Shown here piece after piece: positions 1 through 8,588 of a DNA stretch of 11,503 nucleotides. The stretch is from NCBI GenBank assembly GCA_964651325.1, contig CAZYXP010000121.1, positions 1 to 11,503 on the forward strand, read 5' to 3'. A program made the position numbers and the translations under genes. The notes beneath the pieces were generated by a model that worked only from the letters and a program-made list of their open reading frames with translations, searched no databases and was not told where the DNA came from. Position 1 is the stretch's first letter. Each line of letters opens with the position of its first letter. The DNA is from JADFOB01 sp964651325. Its GTDB lineage: Bacteria > Planctomycetota > Phycisphaerae > UBA1845.

Positions 1-3000
1 CGGGAAAAGGGGGAAGTATGGGTGCCGTGTCAACGGCAGCGCGACCTGTACATCGCGGTACTAGACCCGATCACCGGGTCGCTGATTCACAGCGGCTTGT
101 TGTGTACCCTTCCTTCGCTGGGAGCCCCCCTTTGGGAACCGCTCCATCCTGCATACGGTGATGGCGTGGTTTACATTCCGACGGAGGAAGGCGTGTTGCT
201 GGCCGTGGACCAGAAGCGGCGCGCCCTTCGGTGGGCCAATCAATACGCCGGGGCTAGCAGCGATTCGAGCGGCTCGCTGCGCGAGAGCCCGGCCCATCGA
301 CGTGTTTCGCCGCCGGTGGTGGCCCGCGGCCGGGTGTTTCTTGCGCCGGTTGGCGGTGATGAGGTCCTTGCTTTTTCGGCAACCAATGGCGATCTGCTCT
401 GGCGCGAACCGATCGGGGGCAGCGCGCACCTCGTCGCCTTGGATCACGGATACCTCTGGCTGGGCGGCGGCGAACTGGCCTGTTTGTTGACCGCCAGCGG
501 CGAACGGGTTTGGACCGAGCGCCTCGAAGGCATCCCCACGGCGCGGACCATTCTGGCGGGCGATGTGCTGTACACGCCGACGTGGGACGCGCTGGTTTCG
601 GTTGATGCCCTTACCGGCGAGCGATTGCGGGTGGAGCCGCTCCCAGAACAACACAATCCCCTCGGCCATCTGTTCTGCCTGAATGATTCGATGTACGCCT
701 TCGATTCCCGCGGCCTGAAACGGTTTCCCGACGTGGGCCGTGCGTATCCACACGCCTTGGCGGAGTATGCCAAGAAGTCCGACTCCCTGCGCGCGGCGGT
801 TCAGCTTGGCTGGATGGAGTTGCTGCGCGATCGTCCGGACGAAGCCTACAAGCTCTGCCAGTCACACGAAGCGGCTCAAAACGCTACCGGCATGGGCAAG
901 GACCTGGCGCGTTTGAAAATGGAAGCGCTGCTGGCGATGGCCAAGCATACTTCCTATACGGCCGAGCAACGCATTGCCTACCTCCACGAGGCCGGGAAAA
1001 ACGCACTGACCTCCAAGGAGCGGTTCCGATGTGGGATGTCGTTGTCTCAAACGCTCGACGAGCTGGAGCAATTCGAAGAGGCCTACCGGCATTTGCTTGC
1101 GATGGGAATGAATGCAGAAACCGGTGGCGCTGCGGCCACCTCAGGAGCGGTCCGTGCGTCGGCCCGATTGCATATCAAAAACAGCCTTGGGGTCGTGGAG
1201 GCGCATTTGTCCAACGCGCAACGCCAGACGATTGAATCCGAAGTCAGCAGCATCATTGATCAAGCCACCAGGGCCTTGAAAGACTGCCCGGACGATCGCG
1301 AGGCGGTGGAAACCCTATTGTCGGTCGTGGCCCTAAGCCCCTTGGGGCGCGGGACGACCGATGCGCTGTTTGAGCTGTCCGATTTGCGTGCCTTGGATCA
1401 GCGCTACGAGCAGGCGGAGCAATACTTGCTGGCCGGAAGCCGCATGGACTCGGGTTCGAGCGCGGCGATTACCGCGTTAATGCGCAACTACGAGCAATAC
1501 GCCGCGATGTTTGCCGGCCACGCGGGCGCACAACGAGACATGCTCGATGCCTTAGCCGAGCGATTCGGTTCCGCGCCGCTGCCGGGCGTCGCCGGCCGTA
1601 CCGTGCAGGCATGGGTGGATACTCGGCGACGCGATCTTGCACCGCCGATCGCGGATGCCCCGAAGGCGTCCACCCGGCTCGGCTTCACCGGCAATGTGAC
1701 GTGGCCTGCGATTCTTTCCGACTTTCAGCCGAATCCCGCGCTGCCTGTTCGAAGGACGCCCGGTCGGCCGAACGGCGATGCGATGATTTCATTCCAAGGG
1801 GCCACGCCTGCGGCACTGGAAGACCGCGTGCTCACGCTTGGCATCGGCGGCGACGTTCGCTGTTTCCGGCTGATCGACGGACACCTGCTCTGGAAGACGC
1901 CGATGGGGGTCTCCACACGTCCTGGGACCGTAGCCGACCGCTCGATCTCGCCCGGAGGCCTGGCGCCGTATTTGGCGATCGCCGTCGGCCAGACGGCCAT
2001 CATCCAGGGCGACGACGGCCTGCATGCAATCGGCCTGCTAAGCGGCAAGCGGATCTGGTCGATTCCCTACGTTCGTGTCTCCACGCCCGGCTCGATGACG
2101 CGCCAAGGTGTGGCGATGGCGACGGGGGACGGGTTCATCGTCGCCACGCCGCACGGCGGCTGGCTGACCAAGGCGAGCTTGATTGACGGTTCGACGATCT
2201 GGGAACGCGATCTGCGCGGTGAACATGTCGAAAGCGCCGCCGTGGTAGGGCAAACGATTGTGTTGGCCGATCCCGGACAGGAACGCGTCCACCTGCTGAA
2301 CGCCGACGACGGTACCCTGATTCGTCTTGCCCTATTCCGCCAGCCCGATCGCGATTCCGGGCTGATCAACATTGTGGTCTCGGATGCGACGGTCTGCGGG
2401 GCGGTTTCCTCGCCTACTGGAGACCGTGTCGTGGCGTATTCGGTGGAAACCGGGGCCGTTGTTTGGGACAAGGAGTGCCCTAAGCCGGTGACGCAGCTGT
2501 TCGCGCCCAAGGACAACGTGGTGGGTGTGAGCCTGCTTGGCGGCGACATTTTGTTGGTCGAGGCCGACACGGGCAAGACGCTTTTTGAAGGTAACGTCCA
2601 AGTGACGCACAAGCGTATTGTGGACGCGGTGCAAGTCGGCAACCGGTTGATCCTACGGCATCAGGCGCCCAAGCTGCACACGGTCTCTCTGCATGCGATC
2701 GACATGACAAATGGAAAGGTGGCTTGGATGCGGGGCGGACTTGCGCCGTTGGACGCCGTTCGCTATGATCTGGAGGTTGTCGATGGGACGATCGCGATCA
2801 TCACGCGGACGCACGCCGCACGCGGGCGGTCGAGTGGACTGATGGCGGTCATGATAGATATCGAAAATGGGGAGGACATCGGCGAGACGATGGACTTGCG
2901 TTACGTCGCGCGACGCGGCTTGCGGAGGGTCGAATTTCAGCGGCGGGCGGGTATGGTGCTCATCGCAACGCCGGCAGCGGTTTTTCCGGCGGAGGTCGGG

Positions 3001-3030
3001 GCGTTTGCGAAGAAGACGGGAGATTCCTGA
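1..3030 (+). CDS. PQQ-like beta-propeller / helical-repeat protein (5' end missing)
   Basis: The frame is open from base 1 with no stop upstream, and sequence before the GTG at 22 (encoding REKGEVW) already reads as propeller, so the gene starts outside the window. Residues are numbered from that GTG. Residues 1-240 are a partial beta-propeller, with PQQ-type blades marked by TNGDLLW (121-127) and LTGERL (197-202). Residues about 245-520 are alpha-helical and TPR-like (for example DEAYKLC, FEEAYRHLL, YEQAEQYLL). Residues about 600-990 form a second propeller with blade ends such as DGHLLW, SGKRIW, DGSTIW, TGAVVW and NGKVAW. The PQQ name describes the fold; no cofactor site or dehydrogenase residues are visible, so a scaffold or binding role is more likely than an enzyme. 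Such proteins are usually exported, but the signal region is not in the window. The stop lies one base before the next gene, suggesting co-transcription. The family is confident; the function is unknown. Confidence 0.88.
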   Translation, partial: REKGEVWVPCQRQRDLYIAVLDPITGSLIHSGLLCTLPSLGAPLWEPLHPAYGDGVVYIPTEEGVLLAVDQKRRALRWANQYAGASSDSSGSLRESPAHRRVSPPVVARGRVFLAPVGGDEVLAFSATNGDLLWREPIGGSAHLVALDHGYLWLGGGELACLLTASGERVWTERLEGIPTARTILAGDVLYTPTWDALVSVDALTGERLRVEPLPEQHNPLGHLFCLNDSMYAFDSRGLKRFPDVGRAYPHALAEYAKKSDSLRAAVQLGWMELLRDRPDEAYKLCQSHEAAQNATGMGKDLARLKMEALLAMAKHTSYTAEQRIAYLHEAGKNALTSKERFRCGMSLSQTLDELEQFEEAYRHLLAMGMNAETGGAAATSGAVRASARLHIKNSLGVVEAHLSNAQRQTIESEVSSIIDQATRALKDCPDDREAVETLLSVVALSPLGRGTTDALFELSDLRALDQRYEQAEQYLLAGSRMDSGSSAAITALMRNYEQYAAMFAGHAGAQRDMLDALAERFGSAPLPGVAGRTVQAWVDTRRRDLAPPIADAPKASTRLGFTGNVTWPAILSDFQPNPALPVRRTPGRPNGDAMISFQGATPAALEDRVLTLGIGGDVRCFRLIDGHLLWKTPMGVSTRPGTVADRSISPGGLAPYLAIAVGQTAIIQGDDGLHAIGLLSGKRIWSIPYVRVSTPGSMTRQGVAMATGDGFIVATPHGGWLTKASLIDGSTIWERDLRGEHVESAAVVGQTIVLADPGQERVHLLNADDGTLIRLALFRQPDRDSGLINIVVSDATVCGAVSSPTGDRVVAYSVETGAVVWDKECPKPVTQLFAPKDNVVGVSLLGGDILLVEADTGKTLFEGNVQVTHKRIVDAVQVGNRLILRHQAPKLHTVSLHAIDMTNGKVAWMRGGLAPLDAVRYDLEVVDGTIAIITRTHAARGRSSGLMAVMIDIENGEDIGETMDLRYVARRGLRRVEFQRRAGMVLIATPAAVFPAEVGAFAKKTGDS
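3018..3022 (+). promoter_or_regulatory. Ribosome binding site supporting the GTG start at 3032
   Basis: GGGAG lies 9 bases before the GTG at 3032, inside the end of the preceding gene. It favours this start over the far-upstream ATG at 2867, which would add about 55 Arg-rich residues read out of frame from the propeller gene. It also favours it over the GTG at 3074, which would lose the charged n-region of the signal peptide. Confidence 0.5.
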
Positions 3031-3031
3031 G

Positions 3032-4111
3032 GTGACTCGGCACACACACGTAGACCCGAAACGACGCGGAGGCGTGGGATGGTTCTGGCTGCTGCTTGCC
3101 GGAGCCGCCTGTGGCGTACAAGTTCGGGCTCAGGTTCCCAGCACGGCGCGATTGCCCAAGGGCGTGACCACCGAGACCAAGGCCGCCATTGAGAAGGGAT
3201 TGGCATATCTCGCGCGAACCCAGGATCGAGACGGGTCATGGTCCAACCGGACCCGCTACGGGGCCTATCCGGTGGCCATGACCAGTCTCGCCGGTATCGC
3301 TTTGTTGATGGATGGAAACACGACGACCCAAGGCCGCTATGCCGCTCAGATCGATCGAGCCGCTACGTTTCTTGTGCGGTCGTCCAATGCCAACGGATTG
3401 ATCTCGGGACGGACGCGCGAAGGGCGTCCCATGTACGGCCACGGTTTTTCCATGCTGTTTTTGAGTCAACTGCACGGCATGGTTGAGGACCCCACCCGAG
3501 CGAAGCAAATCCAAGAGGTGCTTGCGCGGGGGGTGCAACTTACCGCGCGGGCGCAGAGCCGGCTGGGCGGTTGGTTTTATACCCCGGAATCGCCCTCCGA
3601 CGAAGGCTCGGTCACCGTCACTCAGGTTCAGGCGTTGCGATCGTGTCGCAATGCCGGTGTGGCGGTTCCCAAGGACGTGATTGACTTGTCCATGGCGTAT
3701 CTCGTTGATTCGCAGAACTCTGACGGCGGCATTCGATACACCGTGACGCAACGCGGTGGCGTATCCCGCCCGGCGCTGACGCCGGCGGCGGTATGTTGCT
3801 GGTTCAACGCGGGGGCGTACAAGGATCCGCATGCGCTCAAGGCGCTTGAATACTGCAAGCAGAAGATCGACCCGAAGACGTTTCGTCAGGGGCACGCATA
3901 TTACGCGCACTTCTACTTGGCCCAGGCGCTGTACATTTCCAAGGACGAAATGTGGGATCGCTACTATCAGAAGTTGCGAACGCGACTGCTCAATGAGCAG
4001 ATGAGCGACGGGCATTGGGTGGGCGACTCGGTGGGCGATGTTTACGGCACGGCCATCGCGCTGACGGTGCTTCAATTGCCGTTCAATCAGTTGCCGATCA
4101 TGCAGCGCTAG
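3032..4111 (+). CDS. Secreted prenyltransferase/squalene-oxidase-repeat (alpha/alpha toroid) protein
   Basis: The 359-residue product starts at a GTG. Residues 1-34 form a signal peptide: basic n-region (K10 R11 R12), hydrophobic core WFWLLLAGAACG, and a probable signal peptidase I site after VRA (34). The C in GAAC lacks the Leu of a normal lipobox, so a lipoprotein is less likely. The mature part has repeated helical units ending in Gly-rich turns, as in squalene cyclase and prenyltransferase toroids: GLAYLARTQDRDGSW (56-70), SRLGGWFY (176-183), AYLVDSQNSDGGI (222-234) and NEQMSDGHW (321-329). The segment SVTVTQVQALRS and the C-terminal LPIMQR match a planctomycete family recalled from general knowledge. 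Neither the DxDD motif of squalene-hopene cyclases nor the DCTAE type is present, and the protein is short for a cyclase (usually over 600 residues). It is therefore probably a non-catalytic exported binding or scaffold protein. It lies one base after the propeller gene and 83 bases before the MoxR gene. Confidence 0.87.
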   Translation: MTRHTHVDPKRRGGVGWFWLLLAGAACGVQVRAQVPSTARLPKGVTTETKAAIEKGLAYLARTQDRDGSWSNRTRYGAYPVAMTSLAGIALLMDGNTTTQGRYAAQIDRAATFLVRSSNANGLISGRTREGRPMYGHGFSMLFLSQLHGMVEDPTRAKQIQEVLARGVQLTARAQSRLGGWFYTPESPSDEGSVTVTQVQALRSCRNAGVAVPKDVIDLSMAYLVDSQNSDGGIRYTVTQRGGVSRPALTPAAVCCWFNAGAYKDPHALKALEYCKQKIDPKTFRQGHAYYAHFYLAQALYISKDEMWDRYYQKLRTRLLNEQMSDGHWVGDSVGDVYGTAIALTVLQLPFNQLPIMQR

Positions 4112-4194
4112 GCTGAGGCGCGGGGCTGGCGGCTGCGGCGAGCGCCGGACGTGTTGGTGGATCGTAAGACGAAAGGCCGATTTAGGAAGAATCT

Positions 4195-5280
4195 ATGGAT
4201 GCGATGCCTGAAAAACAGAAGAAAACGACGGTTGGTCCGAGCGATTCGGGCGACACGCAAGCCGCCCAACAGCTTGTGGCCTCTTGCGAGAAGCTTCGCG
4301 CTGAACTTAGCCGGGTGATCATTGGCCAGGAGGAAGTGGTCGAGCAGTTGCTGATTTCGCTGCTGGCCAACGGCCACTGTATTCTCGAGGGGGTTCCGGG
4401 GCTTGCCAAGACGTTGATGATCTCCTCGTTGGCGCGATGCCTGGCGTTGTCGTTCAATCGGATCCAATTCACGCCTGACCTGATGCCCTCCGACATCACC
4501 GGCACCGAAGTGATCCAAGAGGATAAGGCGACCGGATCGCGAACGTTCAAGTTTCTGCCCGGGCCCATTTTCGCCAACGTGATTTTGGCCGATGAGATCA
4601 ACCGCACGCCGCCGAAAACGCAGGCGGCGCTGCTTGAGGCGATGCAGGAACGCCATGTGACGGTGGGCGGCGAGCATCACGATCTTGACTTGCCGTTTTT
4701 CGTGCTGGCCACGCAGAATCCGATTGAACAGGAAGGCACGTATCCGCTGCCCGAAGCCCAGCAAGATCGATTTATGTTTAAGATCCAGATCGGATATCCC
4801 TCTTATGAAGAGGAATACGACGTCGCCGAACGCACGACTTCCGAAACGCAAGCTGATCTCTCCGCCGTGCTTACCGGCGAGCAGGTGCTCGGTTTTCAGC
4901 AGCTCGTCCGGCGCGTTCCCACGGCGCCGGAGGTGATCCGCCATGCGTTGGATCTGGTCCGTGCGACTCGTCCCAACGAATCCTACAGCACAGAGTTTGC
5001 CAAACGCATGCTCAGTTGGGGCGCCGGTCCGCGGGCGGTGCAGGCGTTGCTGTTGGGCGGCAAGGCCCGCGCGCTGCTTCGCGGTCGGCATCACGTGGCG
5101 ATTGAAGACATTCGCGCCTTAGCTCATCCGATTCTGCGTCATCGCGTGGTCACCAATTTTTCGGCCCAGGCCCAAGGCTATGATTCCGACCGCGTGATCG
5201 ATGAGTTGCTAACGACTACGATTCCTAACAGCACCGGCATGGACGGCGATGAGCAAATCCAAAAAGTATTATCATCCTGA
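4195..5280 (+). CDS. MoxR-family AAA+ ATPase
   Basis: This 361-residue cytoplasmic ATPase belongs to the MoxR clade, whose members remodel or activate partners carrying vWA domains, often to insert cofactors or assemble complexes. The Walker A motif is GVPGLAKT (66-73) and Walker B is ILADEIN (130-136). Sensor 1 lies in LATQNP (171-176), and the conserved PEAQQDRF is at 186-193. The sensor 2 region reads GAGPRA (277-282), where GASPRA is the usual form. The C-terminal lid holds the usual helical segment DIRALAHPILRHR (305-317). Residues 1-25 are a polar, family-variable tail. The ATG at 4195 has AGGA at 4184-4187, 7 bases upstream; an ATG at 4204 is a possible alternative. The last 32 bases overlap the DUF58 gene, so the two are almost certainly translated from one message. 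MoxR next to DUF58 is a very common pairing. The family call is near certain; the client is inferred from the neighbours. Confidence 0.97.
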   Translation: MDAMPEKQKKTTVGPSDSGDTQAAQQLVASCEKLRAELSRVIIGQEEVVEQLLISLLANGHCILEGVPGLAKTLMISSLARCLALSFNRIQFTPDLMPSDITGTEVIQEDKATGSRTFKFLPGPIFANVILADEINRTPPKTQAALLEAMQERHVTVGGEHHDLDLPFFVLATQNPIEQEGTYPLPEAQQDRFMFKIQIGYPSYEEEYDVAERTTSETQADLSAVLTGEQVLGFQQLVRRVPTAPEVIRHALDLVRATRPNESYSTEFAKRMLSWGAGPRAVQALLLGGKARALLRGRHHVAIEDIRALAHPILRHRVVTNFSAQAQGYDSDRVIDELLTTTIPNSTGMDGDEQIQKVLSS

Positions 5281-6169
5281 GATACTCGGCAAGATTTCAT
5301 CGCTAGAGCTTCGGGCCCAGCACGTGGTCGAGGGGTTCGTCAGCGGGATGCACAAGAGCCCCTACAAGGGGTTCAGCGTCGAATTCGCCAACCACCGGGC
5401 GTATGTCCCCGGCGATGACATTCGCCATATCGACTGGCGCGTCTACGCCAAAGCCGATCGTTTCTTCATCAAAGAATACGAAGAAGAAACGAACATGCGC
5501 GTGCATCTTGTTGTGGACGGTTCCGCGTCGATGGCCTATCCCGAGCATCCGGGGGCCGATCGGATGACCAAGTGGGATTACGCCGCCACGTTGGCCACAT
5601 CGCTCGCCCATTTATTGGTGTTGCAGCAGGATGCCGTTGGGTTGACCCTGTTCGATCAGGGCGTCAAAGCCCAGTTGCCGGTGTCGGCCAATCGCGCCGC
5701 CTTGCACGGTTTCGCGGCGACGCTGGAAGGAAACCCGCCGGCGAAGCAAACCGATGTCAAGGCTGCGATCGAAAACCTGGCGGCGATGGTGCCGCCTAGA
5801 GGGCTGGTGGTAATCCTGTCCGATTTGCTGGCCGGCACCGACGATGTGATTGCGGGGCTGCAACGCCTAAAGTATGCCCGTCAGGATGTCATGGTCTGGC
5901 ACGTCATGGATCATGATGAGCTGGAGTTTCCCTTTACCGATCGGACGCTCTTCGAGGGCATGGAACAGGTAGATCAGGAAGTGCTCACCGATCCGCAGGC
6001 TTTGCGCACGAGCTACCTGAGCAATCTTCATGCGTTTCTTGACAAGATTCAAAGCGCTTGCCTGAACAACCGCGTCGATTACATGCTGTTGGACACGGCC
6101 GAGCCGGTCGATACCGCGCTGGCTACGTTCTTGGCAACGCGGCAACATCAGCAGCGGGCAAGGGCGTAG
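5249..6169 (+). CDS. DUF58 / vWA-like protein, soluble short form
   Basis: This 306-residue protein has the DUF58 signature: LELRAQHVVEGFVSG near residues 19-33 and GDDIRHIDWRVYAKADRFF at 55-73. A vWA-like fold follows with an intact MIDAS: D90, S92 and S94 in VVDGSASM, T168 in KQTDV, and D192 in ILSDLL. It should therefore bind a divalent metal and a ligand. No membrane segment is visible, unlike longer DUF58 proteins with two N-terminal helices, so it is probably cytoplasmic. The start at 5249 is firm: the next in-frame start codon is the GTG of HVV, near residue 26, which would remove the conserved N-terminus. The 32-base overlap with the MoxR gene is thus real and suggests translational coupling and matched amounts. 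By family precedent it is the direct partner of the ATPase. Its biochemical role is unknown. Confidence 0.95.
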   Translation: MSKSKKYYHPEILGKISSLELRAQHVVEGFVSGMHKSPYKGFSVEFANHRAYVPGDDIRHIDWRVYAKADRFFIKEYEEETNMRVHLVVDGSASMAYPEHPGADRMTKWDYAATLATSLAHLLVLQQDAVGLTLFDQGVKAQLPVSANRAALHGFAATLEGNPPAKQTDVKAAIENLAAMVPPRGLVVILSDLLAGTDDVIAGLQRLKYARQDVMVWHVMDHDELEFPFTDRTLFEGMEQVDQEVLTDPQALRTSYLSNLHAFLDKIQSACLNNRVDYMLLDTAEPVDTALATFLATRQHQQRARA

Positions 6170-6263
6170 CGAAACCATGAATCCCATCGTCCCACGCTCA
6201 CGCCCTACGCACCGAAACACGAATGCCATATGGTCGGCTCGGGCGCCTCGACCTGTCTCTGGT

Positions 6264-6270
6264 AGGGGGA
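6264..6270 (+). promoter_or_regulatory. Purine-rich ribosome binding site before the BatA-type gene
   Basis: AGGGGGA sits 4 bases before the ATG at 6275 and 10 bases before the in-frame ATG at 6281. The spacing is short for the first and slightly long for the second. A further GGAG directly abuts the second ATG. The true start could be either; they differ by only two residues, so the product is unaffected. Confidence 0.4.
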
Positions 6271-6274
6271 TGGC

Positions 6275-8548
6275 ATGGAGATGACCATCGAGCCCATGTT
6301 GGCCGCATTCGTCTCTCCCGCGCTGTTCGCAGGCGGCGCGGCGGCGGTTGCCGCACCGATCATCATTCACCTTCTGGCCCGGAGAAGGTTTACACGCATT
6401 CGCTGGGCCGCGATGGATTTTCTCGTAGACGCCCAACGCCGCAATCGGCGTAGAATCCAGATGGAGGAATGGATACTCCTTGCGGTGCGCTGCCTGGCCG
6501 TCTTGCTGATCGCGGGGATTGTCTCGCGCCCCTTCCTGCAACCGGGGGCGATGGCCTCCGCGCTCGGCGGGCTTCGTCAGACCGAACGCGTCTTCGTCAT
6601 CGATGATTCCTACAGCATGGCCTACCTCGGCGACGATGGCCCTGTCTTTGAGCAAGCCCGCACCGCGGTGGCGCGACTGATGGAGCTTATGCGCAAGGAA
6701 TCTCCGGACGATACCGTGACGATCTTGCGCATGTCGGATGTGGCGAGCCCTATAGAGTCCGGCACCTACCTCGACGCCGGTCAGATCGATGAGGTGCTCG
6801 GTCGGCTAGACGGGCTTTCGCCTTCCAACCGGTCGATCGAGCCGCGGACTGTGATCCGCGGTGTGGCGGATTATCTTGGTCAAGCGGAATCGGTGGTCAG
6901 CGCGGCCGTCTATTTCATCAGCGACTTTCAGCGGCACGACTGGACGGCGCCCGCGGTCAACGAGCCCGGCGCCGATGATCCGGGGCTGTTCGCTCCGCTG
7001 GTGAATTGGGCGGGTGAGGATCGCGCTTTGCAATTGATGTGTGTCAATGTAGGGGATGAGGACGCGGTCAACCTGGCGATCACAGAAGTTGGCCTGTCGA
7101 CCGGTAGGATCGTGGCCGGGGCGACCGGGCGCATTCAGGTGTCCATGATAAACCATGCTAACGAGGCTGCAGACGGGCAATCGCTGTCCGTGACGTTGGG
7201 GCAGCGTTTGCCGAGAACGGAGCCCGTTCCCACGCTCCCGGCGGGCATGGCGGTCACAAGCGAGTTGGATGTGGAGTTCGCCCAACCCGGCTACGAAGCG
7301 ATCGCCGTCCGGCTTGGAGAGGATCGCCTCGGATTGGACAACACGCGTTATCACGTGGCCGAGGTGGCTGGCGCGATCAAGGTGCTCGTGGTCAACGGTG
7401 AGCCGTTTCCCGACGTATTGCGGGATGAGACGGGCTTCCTGGCAACGGCGTTGCGGCCGGAGGGCGACGTATTCAGCGGCCATGAATGCACGGTGATCGA
7501 CGAGGCTCAGCTTGAAACGACGGCGGTTTCGGAGTTCCACGTGGTGATCCTCGCCAATGTTTACCGCGTCAGCGAGCCCGTGGTGGAGAAACTCGAGCGG
7601 CTCGTACGTCGAGGCGGCGGGCTACTGTTTTTCCTTGGCGATCAGGTGGATCCGGATGGGTACAACACGGGGCTTTACCGCGATGGAAAAGGCGTGTTGC
7701 CCGTTGCGTTGGGGCAGATTACCCGACCTCAGCGGCCGGTGCATTTGCAGATCACCGATGCGATGCACCCGGTTACCCGCGGCCTGGCCGGAGGGGGAGC
7801 ATCGCTCGGCGTCGGCACGATTCTGTTCGATCGCTTCTTTGGATGTACCGTTGATCAGGCCGGCGCCGCTGATGGCGACGGGGCCGGCGCGCTGTCGCGT
7901 GTCCAGATTCTGGCACGTTTCACCGACCCGGCCGAGTCACCGGCGATTATCTTGGGGCGCTTGGGCAAAGGGCGCGTTTTGGTCGTAACAACCGCGATGG
8001 ACAAGGAATGGGGCCGGTGGCCCGACCATCCCTCCTACCTGCCCGCGGTAAGCGAAATGGTTCGCTACGTCGCGGCGAGTGGCGGCGATGGCGATGCCCA
8101 TTGGGTGGGCTCGACCATTGAGCTACCAATCGATCCGGCGATCTTCCTGCAAGATGCCATCGTTCGAACGCCGGCCTTTCCCGCGGAACGGGAATACAAC
8201 GTCACCGCGAGCGTGACCGACAACGCCGACGGTCTGGCGGTTGCGTGGCCGCAAACGGCCGAGCCGGGCATTTACGAATTCGTACTCCAACGGCGAGATG
8301 GTGTTTCCGAGTCGCGGCGGATCGCGGTCAATGTGGATCCCGGCGAGGGAGATTTGGCAAGGTGCAGTGAAGCGGATCTGACCGCGGCTGCCGGCGATGC
8401 GAAATTCGTGTACATCGACGGGCTGGCCGCGCTGCGCGAGGGCGTTGATGCCGCGCGGGCGGAGCTATGGCGCGTTTTGCTGTTTGGTGCGGTCATGATT
8501 TTGATGACGGAGCAATGCTTGGCATGGTGGTTCGGATCGCGGCGCTGA
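6275..8548 (+). CDS. BatA-type membrane protein: vWA, Ig-like and degenerate GATase-like domains
   Basis: The product is 757 residues. The N-terminal BatA double-membrane domain has helices at about 13-34 (ending PIIIHLLARRR) and 66-83, joined by a very basic loop (RRNRRR at 56-61) that should be cytoplasmic. A vWA domain follows, with MIDAS residues D110, S112 and S114 in VIDDSYSM and D217 in FISDF; T192 may be the third-loop Thr. Residues about 250-365 look like a beta-sandwich. Residues about 367-600 resemble a class I glutamine-amidotransferase or ThuA-like fold (IKVLVVNGEPFPD, VVILANVY, RRGGGLLFFLGD), but no Cys sits in a nucleophile elbow, so it is probably non-enzymatic. A second beta-rich part spans 610-690, and a final helix lies at about 732-751 before FGSRR. 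Positive-inside charges place the large middle part outside the cytoplasm. It follows the DUF58 gene by 105 bases and is a likely MoxR client. The domains are confident; the function is unknown. Confidence 0.92.
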   Translation: MEMTIEPMLAAFVSPALFAGGAAAVAAPIIIHLLARRRFTRIRWAAMDFLVDAQRRNRRRIQMEEWILLAVRCLAVLLIAGIVSRPFLQPGAMASALGGLRQTERVFVIDDSYSMAYLGDDGPVFEQARTAVARLMELMRKESPDDTVTILRMSDVASPIESGTYLDAGQIDEVLGRLDGLSPSNRSIEPRTVIRGVADYLGQAESVVSAAVYFISDFQRHDWTAPAVNEPGADDPGLFAPLVNWAGEDRALQLMCVNVGDEDAVNLAITEVGLSTGRIVAGATGRIQVSMINHANEAADGQSLSVTLGQRLPRTEPVPTLPAGMAVTSELDVEFAQPGYEAIAVRLGEDRLGLDNTRYHVAEVAGAIKVLVVNGEPFPDVLRDETGFLATALRPEGDVFSGHECTVIDEAQLETTAVSEFHVVILANVYRVSEPVVEKLERLVRRGGGLLFFLGDQVDPDGYNTGLYRDGKGVLPVALGQITRPQRPVHLQITDAMHPVTRGLAGGGASLGVGTILFDRFFGCTVDQAGAADGDGAGALSRVQILARFTDPAESPAIILGRLGKGRVLVVTTAMDKEWGRWPDHPSYLPAVSEMVRYVAASGGDGDAHWVGSTIELPIDPAIFLQDAIVRTPAFPAEREYNVTASVTDNADGLAVAWPQTAEPGIYEFVLQRRDGVSESRRIAVNVDPGEGDLARCSEADLTAAAGDAKFVYIDGLAALREGVDAARAELWRVLLFGAVMILMTEQCLAWWFGSRR

Positions 8549-8588
8549 GGCGTGCGCGGGATACCTATCGAAACCCCATGAGACGCTT

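Noticed and set aside
1611..2186. 191-codon + strand frame inside the propeller gene
   Set aside because: Out-of-frame shadow of the second propeller; Arg/Pro/Ala-rich with no domain.
2867..3031. Upstream ATG extension of the toroid gene
   Set aside because: The extra 55 residues are Arg/Ser-rich and overlap the propeller gene. They would bury the signal peptide, which fits a start at 3032.
3045..3100. Twin-arginine signal in the toroid protein (KRRGG)
   Set aside because: The motif lacks the SRRxFLK pattern; a plain Sec signal peptide explains the segment better.
3236..4075. 279-codon minus-strand frame across the toroid gene
   Set aside because: Shadow of the well-supported + strand gene; the composition is dominated by Arg and His, with no family resemblance.
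4112..4150. Possible terminator after the toroid gene (GGCGC...GCGCC)
   Set aside because: Only a 5-bp stem with a loop of about 20 bases and no T-run; the genes on either side are close and co-oriented.
4154..4184. Possible promoter (TTGGTG, 19 bases, GATTTA) before the MoxR gene
   Set aside because: Poor match to the sigma-70 consensus, long spacer, and the -10 would abut the ribosome site, leaving almost no leader.
4108..5094. 328-codon open frame on the minus strand across the MoxR gene
   Set aside because: It is antisense to a certain MoxR coding region, rich in Arg, His and Gln as is usual for shadow frames in GC-rich DNA, and has no recognisable domain.
6806..7540. 244-codon minus-strand frame inside the BatA-type gene
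   Set aside because: Shadow frame; the + strand protein has clear vWA and membrane domains across the same bases.
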